34,828 bases of DNA, taken from Anaerolineales bacterium (GTDB taxonomy: Bacteria > Chloroflexota > Anaerolineae > Anaerolineales > UBA6668). The position numbers and the translations under genes were made by a program. How positions within the stretch are numbered: position 1 is the stretch's first letter; each line of letters opens with the position of its first letter. Under the pieces are notes generated by a model. That model searched no databases. It had not been told where the DNA came from and saw only the letters and a list, made by a program, of their open reading frames with translations. Below, one piece after another: positions 21,047 to 29,731 of the stretch. The stretch lies in the NCBI GenBank assembly GCA_020630805.1, contig JAHDIM010000017.1, positions 1-34,828 on the forward strand, read 5' to 3'.

Positions 21047-22261
21047 TTATTCCAACGGCCAAGCCTCTACTAAAGTGCCCTCCGCAAGTGCGTCAGATCC
21101 CTCCGGAATGACCACCAAAGCATTAGCGGCAGCCAAGGAGCGCAGCATGTGCGACTCTTGCCCACCAGCACTCGTTGCCAGCAATTGCCCCGCATCATCA
21201 CGGTAGAGTTGTGCGCGCATAAACGTGCGCCGTGAGTTCTGCTGTACGCGATGGACCAGCCGCGCAGCCACCGTTGGATGCGCCAAATCGGTCAGGCCTC
21301 GCATTGCCAAAAGAATGGGGCGTGCAAAGACCTTGAAGGCCACAATTGTTGACACCGGATTTCCCGGTAACCCTAGCCAAGGCATGCCCTGATAGTGTCC
21401 AAACACGACTGGCTTACCAGGCTTCATATTGACTTTCCAGAGTTGAATTTCACCCTGCGACTCTAGCTCTTGGCGCATGACATCTGCCGCGCCCATAGAG
21501 ACGCCCGCTGATGTCACCAACAAATCTACATGTTGATCCAACGCAGCTCGGAGTTTGGCGCGCACATCTTCACGCGTGTCACGCGCAACGCCTAACGGCA
21601 CAGGTACGCCACCATACTCAGCCACCATGGTCTGCACGGTATATCCGTTGACATTTCGAATCTGGGCCGGCCCTAAGTCTTCACCCACATCCACTAGCTC
21701 GTCGCCGCTAGCTAAGATCCCAACTCTCGGCCGCCGATAGATCGGCACGTCCGCAACGCCTAATGACCCCAGCACGCCCAAGGTCGCCGTATTAATCAGT
21801 TTGCCCGCTTGCAACACAGTGCTGCCCAAGGCAACATCACCACCCGCTTTGCGAATGTAATCTCCAACTGTGATATTGCGATTGATGGTCACCTGAGTAG
21901 GCAAAGGCCCACCACGAACTGAGTTCAAGTCATCTGTATCTTCAACAGGAATGACCGCATCGGCGCCAGTTGGAATGGGCGCACCTGTCATCACACGCAT
22001 GGCACAGCCGGGCGCTAAAACCGCTGTTGCATGAACACCTGCCGGTATATCGCCAGTGACATTTAGCTGTGTGGGTGCTGCAATATCGGCTGCTCGGACC
22101 GCATACCCATCCATTGAGGAATTATCAAAAGGCGGCAAGTTATCTTTGGCAACAATATCCGCAGCTAGAACACAGCCGTGTGCGTCCAGTAACGGTACTT
22201 TGACGACTGGTAATACGGCAAAATTCGCCAGGATATGCGTTTGGGCATCTTCAATTGACAT
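21047..22261 (-). CDS. moeA: Molybdopterin molybdenumtransferase MoeA
   Basis: 404 residues from ATG 22261 (MSIEDAQ, matching the family N-terminus); ATG 22270 is equally possible. MoeA inserts molybdate into adenylylated molybdopterin. Signatures are LPPFDNSSMDGYAVRA, GDIPAG, RVMTGAPIPTGADAVIPVED and, in the MoCF-binding domain, TSAGVSMGAADVM and LPGNPVSTIVAFKVF. In the SGGVSxGDxD motif the first Asp is Ala here, a small deviation. TATACT about seven bases before ATG 22270 could give a leaderless transcript, as no ribosome binding site is present. No other molybdopterin gene is adjacent. Confidence 0.92.
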   Translation of the reverse strand: MSIEDAQTHILANFAVLPVVKVPLLDAHGCVLAADIVAKDNLPPFDNSSMDGYAVRAADIAAPTQLNVTGDIPAGVHATAVLAPGCAMRVMTGAPIPTGADAVIPVEDTDDLNSVRGGPLPTQVTINRNITVGDYIRKAGGDVALGSTVLQAGKLINTATLGVLGSLGVADVPIYRRPRVGILASGDELVDVGEDLGPAQIRNVNGYTVQTMVAEYGGVPVPLGVARDTREDVRAKLRAALDQHVDLLVTSAGVSMGAADVMRQELESQGEIQLWKVNMKPGKPVVFGHYQGMPWLGLPGNPVSTIVAFKVFARPILLAMRGLTDLAHPTVAARLVHRVQQNSRRTFMRAQLYRDDAGQLLATSAGGQESHMLRSLAAANALVVIPEGSDALAEGTLVEAWPLE

Positions 22262-22380
22262 CAGTGACATAGCAAACAGTATAACCAGTGTTTTAAAATC
22301 ATGCTGCGCAAATTTCAAAATTCTATACGTTCAAAATGGCAGTAACGACACAACCCTAGCGGGCAGTGGACACTAAAACG

Positions 22381-22416
22381 AAAGAGCTCCTTGCATGTTG
22401 CAAAGAGCTCTTTTTT
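22381..22416. terminator. Long hairpin terminator
   Basis: AAAGAGCTC (22381-22389) pairs with GAGCTCTTT (22405-22413), extended by TTGCA/TGCAA inside, followed by T6 on the plus strand and a shorter T stretch on the minus strand. It probably terminates the cytochrome operon (minus). Confidence 0.7.
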
Positions 22417-22434
22417 GTTTATTCAAAGTCCATA

Positions 22435-22462
22435 GTAGCGCCACTCCGCAGAATGGCACTAC
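22435..22462. repeat. Solo GTAG-footed hairpin (relative of the 1136-1479 element)
   Basis: GTAG (22435-22438) and CTAC (22459-22462) bound a 28-base imperfect palindrome (11 of 14 pairs). GCCACTCCGC inside is identical to part of the left palindrome at 1149-1158. It lies just after the cytochrome stop. Confidence 0.65.
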
Positions 22463-22464
22463 CT

Positions 22465-22893
22465 TCACTCTAACGTCACCAAATACGCAATCAAATCATC
22501 TAACTCTTGCTGGGTCAACCAATTCGCATAGTAAGGCGGCATCAGACTGGCACTAAAGCCTTCGACAAGATAGCCATTGGGGTTCAAAATCGACTGACAC
22601 AAATACTGCTCTGCATCTTGACCCGCAACGCGACCTGCCGCAACTGATCCAACGCCTTGTAAGCTCGGGCCTTGTAACATGATGTCATTGTCAACCATAT
22701 GACATGTGCTACAGCCAGCATAGTAGGTCAAGACGTCCTGCGCAAACAACGCCTCCCCTCGTGCAGCATCCCCTTGGGCAGCACTACAACTCTGCAATGG
22801 TTCTGGCGTTGCAGAGGCAGCCGTTGTATTAGACCCGCAAGCGCTTAGCAGCAGCGCGACACAAATAAGGGCAAGCCAACTCCATTTCATCAC
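22465..22893 (-). CDS. Lipoprotein c-type cytochrome
   Basis: 142 residues. The signal peptide ends in lipobox LLSAC (Cys19), so the protein is anchored outside the membrane. A single haem site CSTCH (61-65) and a probable axial Met118 in SLMPPYY are followed by the terminal helix LTQQELDDLIAYLVTLE typical of class I cytochrome c. The middle resembles cytochromes that serve as electron donors to oxidases. Two more Cys (36, 99) could form a disulfide. The start is six bases after the upstream hydrolase gene, so the two are co-transcribed. Confidence 0.92.
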   Translation of the reverse strand: MMKWSWLALICVALLLSACGSNTTAASATPEPLQSCSAAQGDAARGEALFAQDVLTYYAGCSTCHMVDNDIMLQGPSLQGVGSVAAGRVAGQDAEQYLCQSILNPNGYLVEGFSASLMPPYYANWLTQQELDDLIAYLVTLE

Positions 22894-22899
22894 AACACT

Positions 22900-23517
22900 T
22901 TATTGCGCAGCAAAGGCTTCAAATGCAGCCTGAACCTCAGCAGAGGTGCGTCGTGCGCCGGTTTGTAAATACTCCATCGCGTTCAACGCCGCATCATGCG
23001 CAGCTTGGCTAGACCCGGCCACAACATCTTCCACGACGCGACAGAAATAGTCATGTTGATGTCCATCGACAAAGGTATAGTGGACGCAGACATCAGTGTG
23101 GCCGCCAATCAGAATAAGCGTGTCGGCCTTCAGACCTTTGAGCAGAATCTCAAATTCGGTTCCAAAGAAACAAGAGTAGCGGCGCTTGCGGATGAAGTAA
23201 TCATCGGGACGCATGCCAACGGCTGGAGACACTTCAGTTCCAGGGTCCCCTTCTAAGAGATGAATATCTTCCGCGCCGTCTAGCTCCCGACCAAAGTCGA
23301 TCAGGTTTCGCCGATGTGCCTCTTGAAAGAACACAATGGGCACATTGCAGTCCCGCGCTTTCTGAATAAGTGCTGGCGCACGATCCATATAGTCACCATA
23401 GTCTGACATAAATGGCAGCGCCGAGGGTTCATCATCTGAACCAGAGTCACCGCCTTGGATATCGATAACGACTAAAACAGGTTGTCCTTCTATTAGATTG
23501 CGAGGTGGGGCAGGCAT
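22900..23517 (-). CDS. Isochorismatase-family cysteine hydrolase
   Basis: 205 residues. The catalytic triad of the cysteine hydrolase family is visible: Asp19 (VVIDIQ), Lys111 (RKRRYSCFFG) and Cys144 (GHTDVCVHYT). Members hydrolyse nicotinamide, carbamoylated amines, ureidoacrylate or isochorismate; the substrate cannot be told here. Four to six bases separate it from the downstream lipoprotein cytochrome gene, an unusual pairing. GAGAGA upstream of ATG 23517 is a moderate ribosome binding site. Confidence 0.9.
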   Translation of the reverse strand: MPAPPRNLIEGQPVLVVIDIQGGDSGSDDEPSALPFMSDYGDYMDRAPALIQKARDCNVPIVFFQEAHRRNLIDFGRELDGAEDIHLLEGDPGTEVSPAVGMRPDDYFIRKRRYSCFFGTEFEILLKGLKADTLILIGGHTDVCVHYTFVDGHQHDYFCRVVEDVVAGSSQAAHDAALNAMEYLQTGARRTSAEVQAAFEAFAAQ

Positions 23518-23660
23518 AGGATTCTCTCAATTTGATCAATTTGAAATTAGTCAAAATTAGGTGTCGATTTTGTCAATCGTGATTCGTCGGTTAAGTATAA
23601 GGCGCAAACGAACGCGCCAAACATATTATTTGCTGTTTTTGACACACAAGGAGACTAATC

Positions 23661-24044
23661 ATGAAAATTTTCAAAACCATCTTGCAAGTTCTGCTGATCG
23701 CCCAATTCGCTTTCTTTGGCATTTCAAAAATCATCGGCGCGCCAGATATGGTTGCTACCTTCAACGCATTCGGGTTACCAGCGTGGTTCCGCGTGCTTAC
23801 TGGTGTCATTGAAGTTGCCGCAATCTTGGCATTGGCCTATGGGTTCGTAGATGCCCGCAGCGTCTACGTTGGTGCATTGCTGATCTTTGGTTTGACGGTT
23901 GGTGCAACCTTCTGCCACATCGTTTTGGAAGGTAACGCCGGTAATGCAATTCCACCAGTGATTGTGTTCGCGCAAACTGCACTGATGGCTTGGTTACACT
24001 CGCGTGTGGCAGAACAGCGTCCGATGGCTGCTGTTGCTGTGTAA
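23661..24044 (+). CDS. DoxX-family membrane protein
   Basis: 127 residues with four predicted membrane helices (about 5-25, 42-62, 67-85, 95-112). The first helix ends in FFGISKIIGAPDM, the family signature, and ALAYGFVD follows the second. AAGGAG lies seven bases before ATG 23661. DoxX relatives are small membrane proteins associated with thiosulfate:quinone or redox functions; the role here is unknown. It is monocistronic with a very strong terminator. Confidence 0.87.
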   Translation: MKIFKTILQVLLIAQFAFFGISKIIGAPDMVATFNAFGLPAWFRVLTGVIEVAAILALAYGFVDARSVYVGALLIFGLTVGATFCHIVLEGNAGNAIPPVIVFAQTALMAWLHSRVAEQRPMAAVAV

Positions 24045-24060
24045 GCGTTCTTTCATCCCC

Positions 24061-24101
24061 TGAATCAAAAATGCGCTCGTTGTGAGCGCATTTTTGATTC
24101 A
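24061..24101 (+). terminator. Terminator with a perfect 18-bp stem
   Basis: TGAATCAAAAATGCGCTC (24061-24078) pairs fully with 24084-24101 around a five-base loop. It may also serve the opposite strand gene ending at 24196. Confidence 0.9.
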
Positions 24102-24195
24102 GATTTTGAGTAGCTTCAGTGTGTAGACAGCGGCACCTTACCTGCGGACACTTGGTGAAGCAAGGAGGTCCGCCGCACCTCTATATCTAAAAACA

Positions 24196-25419
24196 CTATT
24201 TCGCAGAATAACTAAACGTCAGTCCAGCATTCTCCTGCAAGCGGGTCAACAGGGCATCCCCCATCGCGACCGACGGCGTTAGCACACCACTTACCTCAGG
24301 CAAGTCATCTTTGGCCAGACAGATGGCACTTTCGGCCATCATCTTTGCAGTTGAGCCATAGCCCGGATCTCGGTCGCCCGTCACTTTGCCAAGCGCAGTC
24401 GCGCCATCGTTTAACGTTGTGTAAAAGCGTAGGTTGTAAAACCCGGCTTCGCGTTCGGCGGCGCTTGGCCCTTCTCCGGGCTTTGGTAATAGCCAATTGA
24501 GAATCCGCTTTAGGAGCGACCCCGGCTTCGCTAGCATCACAATCCCCAGCACAATGGCCCCGGAAATACCTTTGAGCCGCCCACCAAAACCATCGCCATT
24601 GAGAATGGCTTCGTCGTAGCGGAAATCTTTGCCATAGGGATAGTTCAACAGCGCATTACTCCGCCGCACCACTTTCGTATTGATGCCAGCCATCACAAAG
24701 GGTGAGATCCAACTTTTTGTGGCCTTTTCATAGATGACGCTTTGCAAGTCGCGCTTGTCGGGGCCTTCTTGCTCACCAGCCGGATTCAAGCCATAGGGAT
24801 TGAGCAACACAGCATACAGGCTTTTATCTTTAGCCGCCTTTTCCATGGTGTCATTCATCGAGGCATACGTGCCGCCGCTAAAACCGCCTTTCATTGCTTT
24901 CACGCGCATCCGAATGCGCGCAGCGGGACTGCCTGTTTGCGCCAGCGCCTGTTGTTGGACAAAATAAACGCCCATATCTGAGGGAATCGAGTCGAAACCA
25001 CAGGTGTGCACAATTTTGGTGCTGTTTGCTTGCGCCGCAACATGGTGCTGATCGATCATGTCGCGCATCCATGTTACTTCTCCGGCGAGATCACAATAAT
25101 GGGTCTGATTTGCAACACAGGCCGCAACGAGCGGAGAGCCATATTTCCCATATGGCCCCACAGTCGTGCAGACGACCTGCGTCCGTTTTGTGAGCGCATC
25201 TAAGCTAGCCGCATCTTTACTGTCAGCCACGATGAGTGGAACGCTGTCATCCGCAACTTCTGCGCGGACGGCTTCAAGTTTTTTTAGGTTGCGGCCAGCC
25301 ATCGCCCATTTGAGGGTTGCATCGTCACCATAGCGCTGATGCAAATACTCGGCGACCAGCCGACCAGTGAAGCCCGTTGCGCCCCACACAATGATGTCAA
25401 ATTCACGTTCTGCTGTCAT
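24196..25419 (-). CDS. Saccharopine dehydrogenase-like NADP-binding reductase
   Basis: 407 residues with an N-terminal Rossmann fold, IIVWGATGFTG (9-19), followed by VAEYL, WAMAGRN and VCTTVGPYGKYG, and a YCDLAGEV motif. This organisation matches the trans-acting enoyl reductase family (Rv2449c-like), related to saccharopine dehydrogenase. Known members act in trans on polyketide or lipid synthases. The C-terminal half is less conserved, with one hydrophobic segment (GISGAIVLGIVMLA). No polyketide gene is nearby, so the substrate is open. It is a single-gene unit. Confidence 0.88.
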   Translation of the reverse strand: MTAEREFDIIVWGATGFTGRLVAEYLHQRYGDDATLKWAMAGRNLKKLEAVRAEVADDSVPLIVADSKDAASLDALTKRTQVVCTTVGPYGKYGSPLVAACVANQTHYCDLAGEVTWMRDMIDQHHVAAQANSTKIVHTCGFDSIPSDMGVYFVQQQALAQTGSPAARIRMRVKAMKGGFSGGTYASMNDTMEKAAKDKSLYAVLLNPYGLNPAGEQEGPDKRDLQSVIYEKATKSWISPFVMAGINTKVVRRSNALLNYPYGKDFRYDEAILNGDGFGGRLKGISGAIVLGIVMLAKPGSLLKRILNWLLPKPGEGPSAAEREAGFYNLRFYTTLNDGATALGKVTGDRDPGYGSTAKMMAESAICLAKDDLPEVSGVLTPSVAMGDALLTRLQENAGLTFSYSAK

Positions 25420-25448
25420 AGATGTAAGTATATCGATTGAAAACGAAA

Positions 25449-25480
25449 ACGCCCTTGAGGATTATGCAGCTCAAGGGCGT
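25449..25480 (-). terminator. Intrinsic terminator of the BASS transporter gene
   Basis: Stem ACGCCCTTGAG/CTCAAGGGCGT (25449-25459, 25470-25480); on the minus strand it is followed by TTTTCGTTTTC. Confidence 0.8.
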
Positions 25481-25533
25481 CTTTAAGTAGCGTGCCTTAG
25501 AAGTTCAACTGAACTTCACCAAGCGCAAACATC

Positions 25534-26394
25534 CTATTCTGCGCCTCGGTTGAAATAGAACGCAAATGCGAAGCCGGTGGCTAACATCCAAATGCCATAA
25601 AGTGCTGGAATGATGGTCATGGCTGTGTTGCCCAAGATCGCCAGCGCGACGGTAATCGATAAGGTTGAATTTTGTAGTCCTGTTTCAATCCCAATCGTGG
25701 TGGATTGTTTCTTGCCGAGTCCAGAAGCACGTGCGATGAACAAGCCTGCAAACAATGCCACAGCATTGAGCAAGATGAACGCCAATGCAAACCGTGGTGT
25801 TTCAGTGCGCACCACTTCCCAGTTTTGAATCACGAGCGCAACAATCACAACAAGTAAGAAGACACCAGAGAAAATTTTAGATGCATTCTTGGTTTTCTCT
25901 GCAAACCCTGGTGCAAAGCGGCGAATCAACATCCCAATAATAATTGGCACAATGGTCAGCGCAGCAACTTGGACCATGACATCCCCAACTGGGAAATCAC
26001 CATTACCCGACGGTCCGGGGAACATACGCAGTGCAATCCCTAACAAAATAGGAATTGTGAGCCATGACACCATATTTGAAATCGCGGTCAGGGTTACAGA
26101 CAGGGCACGATCCAACTCTGCGGCATGAGAGACAAGGTTCGATGTTGTCCCCCCAGGTGACGCCGCAAGCAGCACAATGCTGACAGCAAAGACCGCATCT
26201 AATGGCAAGATAAACGCAATGAGGATTCCTAAAATCGGCAGAATAATCAGCTGGCAGAACAAGCCAACAGCAACAGCTTTCGGCTCGGACAAGACCCGTC
26301 GAAAGTCGGCAATCGTGAGCGTCATGCCCATCGCAATCATGATGATGACAATCGCTAATGGCAAGACAACAGTTGAAAGAAATGTTTCTTCCAT
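25534..26394 (-). CDS. Bile acid:sodium symporter (BASS) family transporter
   Basis: 286 residues, about nine or ten membrane helices. Signatures are MGMTLTIADFRRV near the N-terminus, LLAASPGGTTSNLVSHAA (crossover region) and IGIETGLQNSTLSITVAL (second crossover), which bind sodium in the family. The substrate is an organic anion (bile acid in animals; pantoate, pyruvate or other acids in bacteria) and cannot be assigned. AAGGA upstream supports ATG 26394. Confidence 0.92.
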   Translation of the reverse strand: MEETFLSTVVLPLAIVIIMIAMGMTLTIADFRRVLSEPKAVAVGLFCQLIILPILGILIAFILPLDAVFAVSIVLLAASPGGTTSNLVSHAAELDRALSVTLTAISNMVSWLTIPILLGIALRMFPGPSGNGDFPVGDVMVQVAALTIVPIIIGMLIRRFAPGFAEKTKNASKIFSGVFLLVVIVALVIQNWEVVRTETPRFALAFILLNAVALFAGLFIARASGLGKKQSTTIGIETGLQNSTLSITVALAILGNTAMTIIPALYGIWMLATGFAFAFYFNRGAE

Positions 26395-26546
26395 GGTGTT
26401 TTCCTTTGTATGTAATTAGTTTGTGTGGCACGAGGATAATACCAGAGGAATGGGGAATTACTGACGTGATGAATTGTTAATTCGCTAATAAATGTGGAGC
26501 TAACACCAAGTTAGCATTCGTAGGCCGCGACACCGACGCATTGCGC

Positions 26547-27818
26547 TTACATTGAAGCGTCCAACTGCGCTAATTGTTTGACGATAAAGTCCTGCTCAAT
26601 GGTATTACTCGTAAGCGTATATGCCTGTTGATAGGCAGCAGACGATTGTTCAGTCTGCCCCAAACGCTTGTACATATCCGCTTGCGCTAGATGGAAAGTG
26701 GGGTGATGACTGAGCGTGTCCGTCAGTGGGTCTAAGAGGAGTAAACCCAGTTCAATATCAAACGCATAAGATACAGCGATGGCATGATTAACGCGAATAT
26801 GCGGATTTTTATCCAGCCGCATCAGGTGCTGATAGAGCCCGGCAATCTGTTCCCAGTCGGTTGCTGCGGCAGTCTCAGCTTCCGCATGCACGGCACTAAT
26901 CGCAGCTTGCAATTGATAAGGGCCAACCTGCCGCATATAAAGCGCTTTTTGCACCAACGTCACGCCTTCTTGAATTAGGCGTTGGTCCCAAATTGCGCGG
27001 TCTTGTTGGTCGAGCTGAATCAAGGCACCATCGTCTGTAATGCGGGCTTTACGGCGTGAATGATGCAGCAACATCAACGCTAACAGACCAATCACCTCGG
27101 CATACTGCGCATCGGTGACATCAGTTTTGCTATGGCGAATGAGACCTTCTAACACGCGGGTGAGCCGGATGGCGTTGTCGCACAGTTCCCAGCGAATTAG
27201 ATCATCGCCAGTTGAGGCCGCATATCCTTCCGTAAAAATGAGATACAGCACGCTTAGCACTGCATTGACACGTTCTGTTAGCAAATGTGCGGGCGGCACA
27301 TAGTAAGGAATGCCTGCGTTTTTGATCTTTTTCTTGGCCCGGACCAAGCGCTGCGCCATGGTTGGCACAGGCAGCATGAAGGCGGTCGCAACTTCTTCCG
27401 TTGTCAACCCACCTAACGAGTGTAAGGTTAGCGCAACCCGTTGCTCCATCGACAGGGCTGGGTGACAGCAGGTAAAAATCAGTTTGAGGCGCTCGTCAGG
27501 AATGTCACCCGTGGCGTCAAAGTCTGGCGTGACTTGCAGCGCAGCGGGCGGCAGCTCAGCCATTTCTTGGCTGTCAATTGCCACCGCCTGCTTTCGCCGT
27601 AGTCGATCAATGGCCTTGTTGCGCGCGGTCGTTGTGAGCCACGCGCCCGGCTTGCGCGGAATGCCGTCTGTTTCCCACTTCTCAATCGCGATGGTGAAAG
27701 CTTCTTGCAGCACTTCCTCCGCGAGTTCAAAATCTCCCGTTTTGCCAATCAACACGGCCAGAATCTGTGAATATTCTTGGGTATAGACCGTTGCGAGCGT
27801 TTCGGTAACAGCAGACAT
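26547..27818 (-). CDS. ECF42-type sigma factor with C-terminal TPR-like extension
   Basis: 423 residues. Sigma region 2 (about 10-80: EYSQILAVLIGKTGDFELAEEVLQEAF, WLTTTARNKAIDRLRRK) and region 4 (about 105-160: LSMEQRVALTLHSLGGLTTEEVATAFMLPVPTMAQRLVRAKKK) are followed by a helical, TPR-like C-terminal part (165-423, including AEVIGLLALMLLHHSRRKAR and LAQADMYKRLGQTEQSSAAYQQAY). This architecture is characteristic of ECF42, a group known to lack an anti-sigma factor and to sit beside DGPF-domain proteins. The next gene upstream (27933-28298) is one, so the pair is complete. The C-terminal extension probably regulates activity. Confidence 0.93.
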   Translation of the reverse strand: MSAVTETLATVYTQEYSQILAVLIGKTGDFELAEEVLQEAFTIAIEKWETDGIPRKPGAWLTTTARNKAIDRLRRKQAVAIDSQEMAELPPAALQVTPDFDATGDIPDERLKLIFTCCHPALSMEQRVALTLHSLGGLTTEEVATAFMLPVPTMAQRLVRAKKKIKNAGIPYYVPPAHLLTERVNAVLSVLYLIFTEGYAASTGDDLIRWELCDNAIRLTRVLEGLIRHSKTDVTDAQYAEVIGLLALMLLHHSRRKARITDDGALIQLDQQDRAIWDQRLIQEGVTLVQKALYMRQVGPYQLQAAISAVHAEAETAAATDWEQIAGLYQHLMRLDKNPHIRVNHAIAVSYAFDIELGLLLLDPLTDTLSHHPTFHLAQADMYKRLGQTEQSSAAYQQAYTLTSNTIEQDFIVKQLAQLDASM

Positions 27819-27821
27819 TCT

Positions 27822-27935
27822 TAATAATTAATGGGTGAATTGCTGAATTGTTAATTGTTATTGACTGTTACTACGATGCGGAGTGGAGACAGCCGTTCAC
27901 AATTCAGCAGTTATCCGTTTAGCAATTAATTATTA
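27822..27935. repeat. Nested inverted repeat between the sigma and DGPF genes
   Basis: Outer arms TAATAATTAAT (27822-27832) and its complement (27925-27935) are a perfect 11-bp pair. Inner arms TGCTGAATTG (27841-27850) and CAATTCAGCA (27900-27909) are a perfect 10-bp pair. The outer right arm overlaps the DGPF stop codon. It could be a small mobile-type palindrome or an RNA stem in the operon transcript. Confidence 0.6.
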
Positions 27936-28298
27936 GCCTAATCCATTTTCTGGAATGCTCATGACAGGGCGGACTTCAATGGTGCCGAACATTGCGCCAG
28001 GGCACTTTGCCGCCCATTGCATGGCTTCATCCAAGTTGTCACATTCCAAGACGTAGTAACCACCAAGCTGTTCTTTGCTTTCCACGAATGGGCCGTGCGT
28101 AGTGATCATTTCACCGTCGCGCATTGCCACGGTGGTTGCCGTCGTAGAAGGTTGCAAGGCGTTGGCATCTACCAAGACGCCAGCTTCAGCCAGTGCTTGC
28201 GAGTAGGCGCCGTAGGCCACAATTGAGTCCGCCCAGTCTTGTTCGGTCATGTGTTCCATTTGGCTTTCGTCACTGTAAATCATTGCGAGGTATTTCAT
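27933..28298 (-). CDS. YCII-related/DGPF-domain protein, ECF42 partner
   Basis: 121 residues. MKYLAMIYSDE start, VAMRDGEMITTHGPFVESKEQLGGYYVLE and a WAAKCPGAMFGTIEVRPV end are typical of DGPF proteins. The eponymous motif is HGPF here (68-71). AAGGAG precedes the start. DGPF genes are the usual ECF42 neighbours and presumed targets; the biochemical role is not established. It lies 114 bases upstream of the sigma gene on the same strand. Confidence 0.9.
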   Translation of the reverse strand: MKYLAMIYSDESQMEHMTEQDWADSIVAYGAYSQALAEAGVLVDANALQPSTTATTVAMRDGEMITTHGPFVESKEQLGGYYVLECDNLDEAMQWAAKCPGAMFGTIEVRPVMSIPENGLG

Positions 28299-28319
28299 GA
28301 GATGTCTCCTTCTATGTGT

Positions 28320-28334
28320 GGATCTGTCAGATCC
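28320..28334. promoter_or_regulatory. Perfect palindrome GGATCTG-T-CAGATCC
   Basis: Seven-base arms (28320-28326, 28328-28334) lie about 20 bases upstream of the DGPF start. They could be an operator or leader hairpin. An ECF42-type promoter is expected nearby, but I could not identify its elements. Confidence 0.4.
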
Positions 28335-28449
28335 GATTGAATTACTTATGCAGCTTTTTTTGCTGCTTTCACTCTACCGACGAATGACAATGACAGATTT
28401 CGACACCCAATTTTGACCAATTTCAAAATTGCTGATTTTTGGTGTCCAT

Positions 28450-28563
28450 TTATGAAAAAACCAGAAAAAATTCAACATAAACTTGAAGGTAGATCTGGTT
28501 TTTCCTGAAGGTTTCGCAAACAAACGTCATATTGATTTCTGAGTTTTTGTTGCGAAACACTTA
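28450..28563 (-). repeat. Dispersed two-hairpin element, copy 2
   Basis: Inverted copy of 18481-18595. On the minus strand it runs from TAAGTGTTTCGCAAC to CATAA; its first TAA is the stop codon of the DUF5996 gene. Hairpin 1 (GTTTCGCAAC/GTTTGCGAAAC) and hairpin 2 (AACCAGA/TCTGGTT, then T6) are preserved. In this orientation it is the 3' UTR of that gene and can act as a terminator. Confidence 0.8.
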
Positions 28564-29391
28564 GTCTGCCATGAGCGCCTTGCCTGCGGCGTGCACAGTC
28601 TTTAGATAAGACAACAAAAGCGCCTGCGGGTCATCCGACTCCACTAGGGTCTGATAGGGCAAAATTGCACCTGTGAAACCATCTGTCTGCCAGTAAGCCC
28701 CATCTGGTAAAGCCGTGTCGGTCAGACCCGCTGGAAGTGGATAGGCCGTAATGTAGAAATAAGCGTCTGGAATAGCGCCGTCACCAGTTGAAAACCCGAA
28801 GTTCATTTGCTCATCGGCATATTCTTCGTTTTCAGGGTCTTGGTCAGGCACTAAACGGCCAGAGAACCACAACAAGGCCAAGTCAAAGTGATGCGGCCAA
28901 AGCACCACTGGCCCGCTTTCCCGTCGAAACGTTCCTTTGAACTCAGTCAAAATCGAATCGATTTGTGAAATTGCAGCCCACATACGCGAAACAGCTTGGA
29001 TGTCATAAATCAGCGGTTTAGGGTCTGAAAATTTCTCGCGGTCAAATTCAATATCAATGCCGTGGCTGCTTAACAGCACCAACAGTGACTCGGTAAACCG
29101 CATTGCCGATTGCCCGCGCAATGCAATAGTCGCCAAGTGACCTTGATTCGTCGAAAAGACCAACCGATGCGTAATGAAATCAAGCTCTAATGTAAACGTT
29201 AGTTGCCCGTAGGGAATGGGTGATGTTGTCAGCCCCGTGCTAGTAGTGTGCAAGCTAACATGCCACCAGTGTTTTTGAGGTGGTGTCAACGCGCGGCGAA
29301 CTTTGCCAATAACTTGGGCAAAAACAATCACTGAGTTCCGGGTTGGCTCCCAATTGACAAGTGGTATTGGCGGGAAAGAATAAGTTGGCAT
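28561..29391 (-). CDS. DUF5996 family protein
   Basis: 276 residues. The family pattern is clear: VIVFAQVIGKVRRALTPPQK-HWWHVSL, then GLTTSPIPYG, LELDFITHRL, the central block up to EFKGTFRRESGPV and WPHHFDLALLWFSGR, and finally DAYFYITAYPLPAGL. The function of DUF5996 is unknown. GAGGAG a few bases upstream fixes ATG 29391. Hydrophilic, no signal peptide, so probably cytoplasmic. The stop codon lies in the first bases of the dispersed repeat. Confidence 0.9.
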   Translation of the reverse strand: MPTYSFPPIPLVNWEPTRNSVIVFAQVIGKVRRALTPPQKHWWHVSLHTTSTGLTTSPIPYGQLTFTLELDFITHRLVFSTNQGHLATIALRGQSAMRFTESLLVLLSSHGIDIEFDREKFSDPKPLIYDIQAVSRMWAAISQIDSILTEFKGTFRRESGPVVLWPHHFDLALLWFSGRLVPDQDPENEEYADEQMNFGFSTGDGAIPDAYFYITAYPLPAGLTDTALPDGAYWQTDGFTGAILPYQTLVESDDPQALLLSYLKTVHAAGKALMAD

Positions 29392-29731
29392 TGATGTCTC
29401 CTCAATTATTATGCAGGTCGTTTACGTTTTGTTCGATTTTCGATAGTTTGGTGTCTTAGTTCAAAAGATGCGCACAAGACTTTGGATATTACGTCCCATT
29501 GCGACAGATACACATAATGTAATATAAAGTCTTGTGGAACAAGATAGGTGTTGCAGATTTGATTGCAAGACATGCAGAATCGGCACCTTTTCTAGCGAAC
29601 CTGACGCTAGCCTTAAGAAACCCAAATACATTGCTAATACGATTCAAACCGAAAAGCTGTGCCTACGGACTATAATACAGTGCTTATTTTGACGGCGCTG
29701 AGAGGGGCAGCGTGGTCTGGAGATGTTTTTT
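29392..29731. other. 331-bp spacer with leader of the LysM gene
   Basis: Divergent promoter region of the DUF5996 and LysM genes. It contains a CTAGCG/CGCTAG hairpin (29592-29610), a TATAAT (29671-29676) that is a likely -10 box without a recognisable -35, and a hairpin CGCTG/CAGCG (29696-29700, 29708-29712) just before the ribosome binding site. No coding frame and no known riboswitch pattern was recognised. Confidence 0.5.

Noticed and set aside
24102-24195. Possible further GTAG-hairpin copy after the DoxX gene
   Set aside because: A GTAG and GC-rich complementary pieces occur, but pairing is patchy and the flanking conserved block is missing.
29477-29722. Possible riboswitch before the LysM gene
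   Set aside because: Small hairpins exist but no conserved core of a known class (c-di-GMP, cobalamin, TPP, SAM) was recognised.
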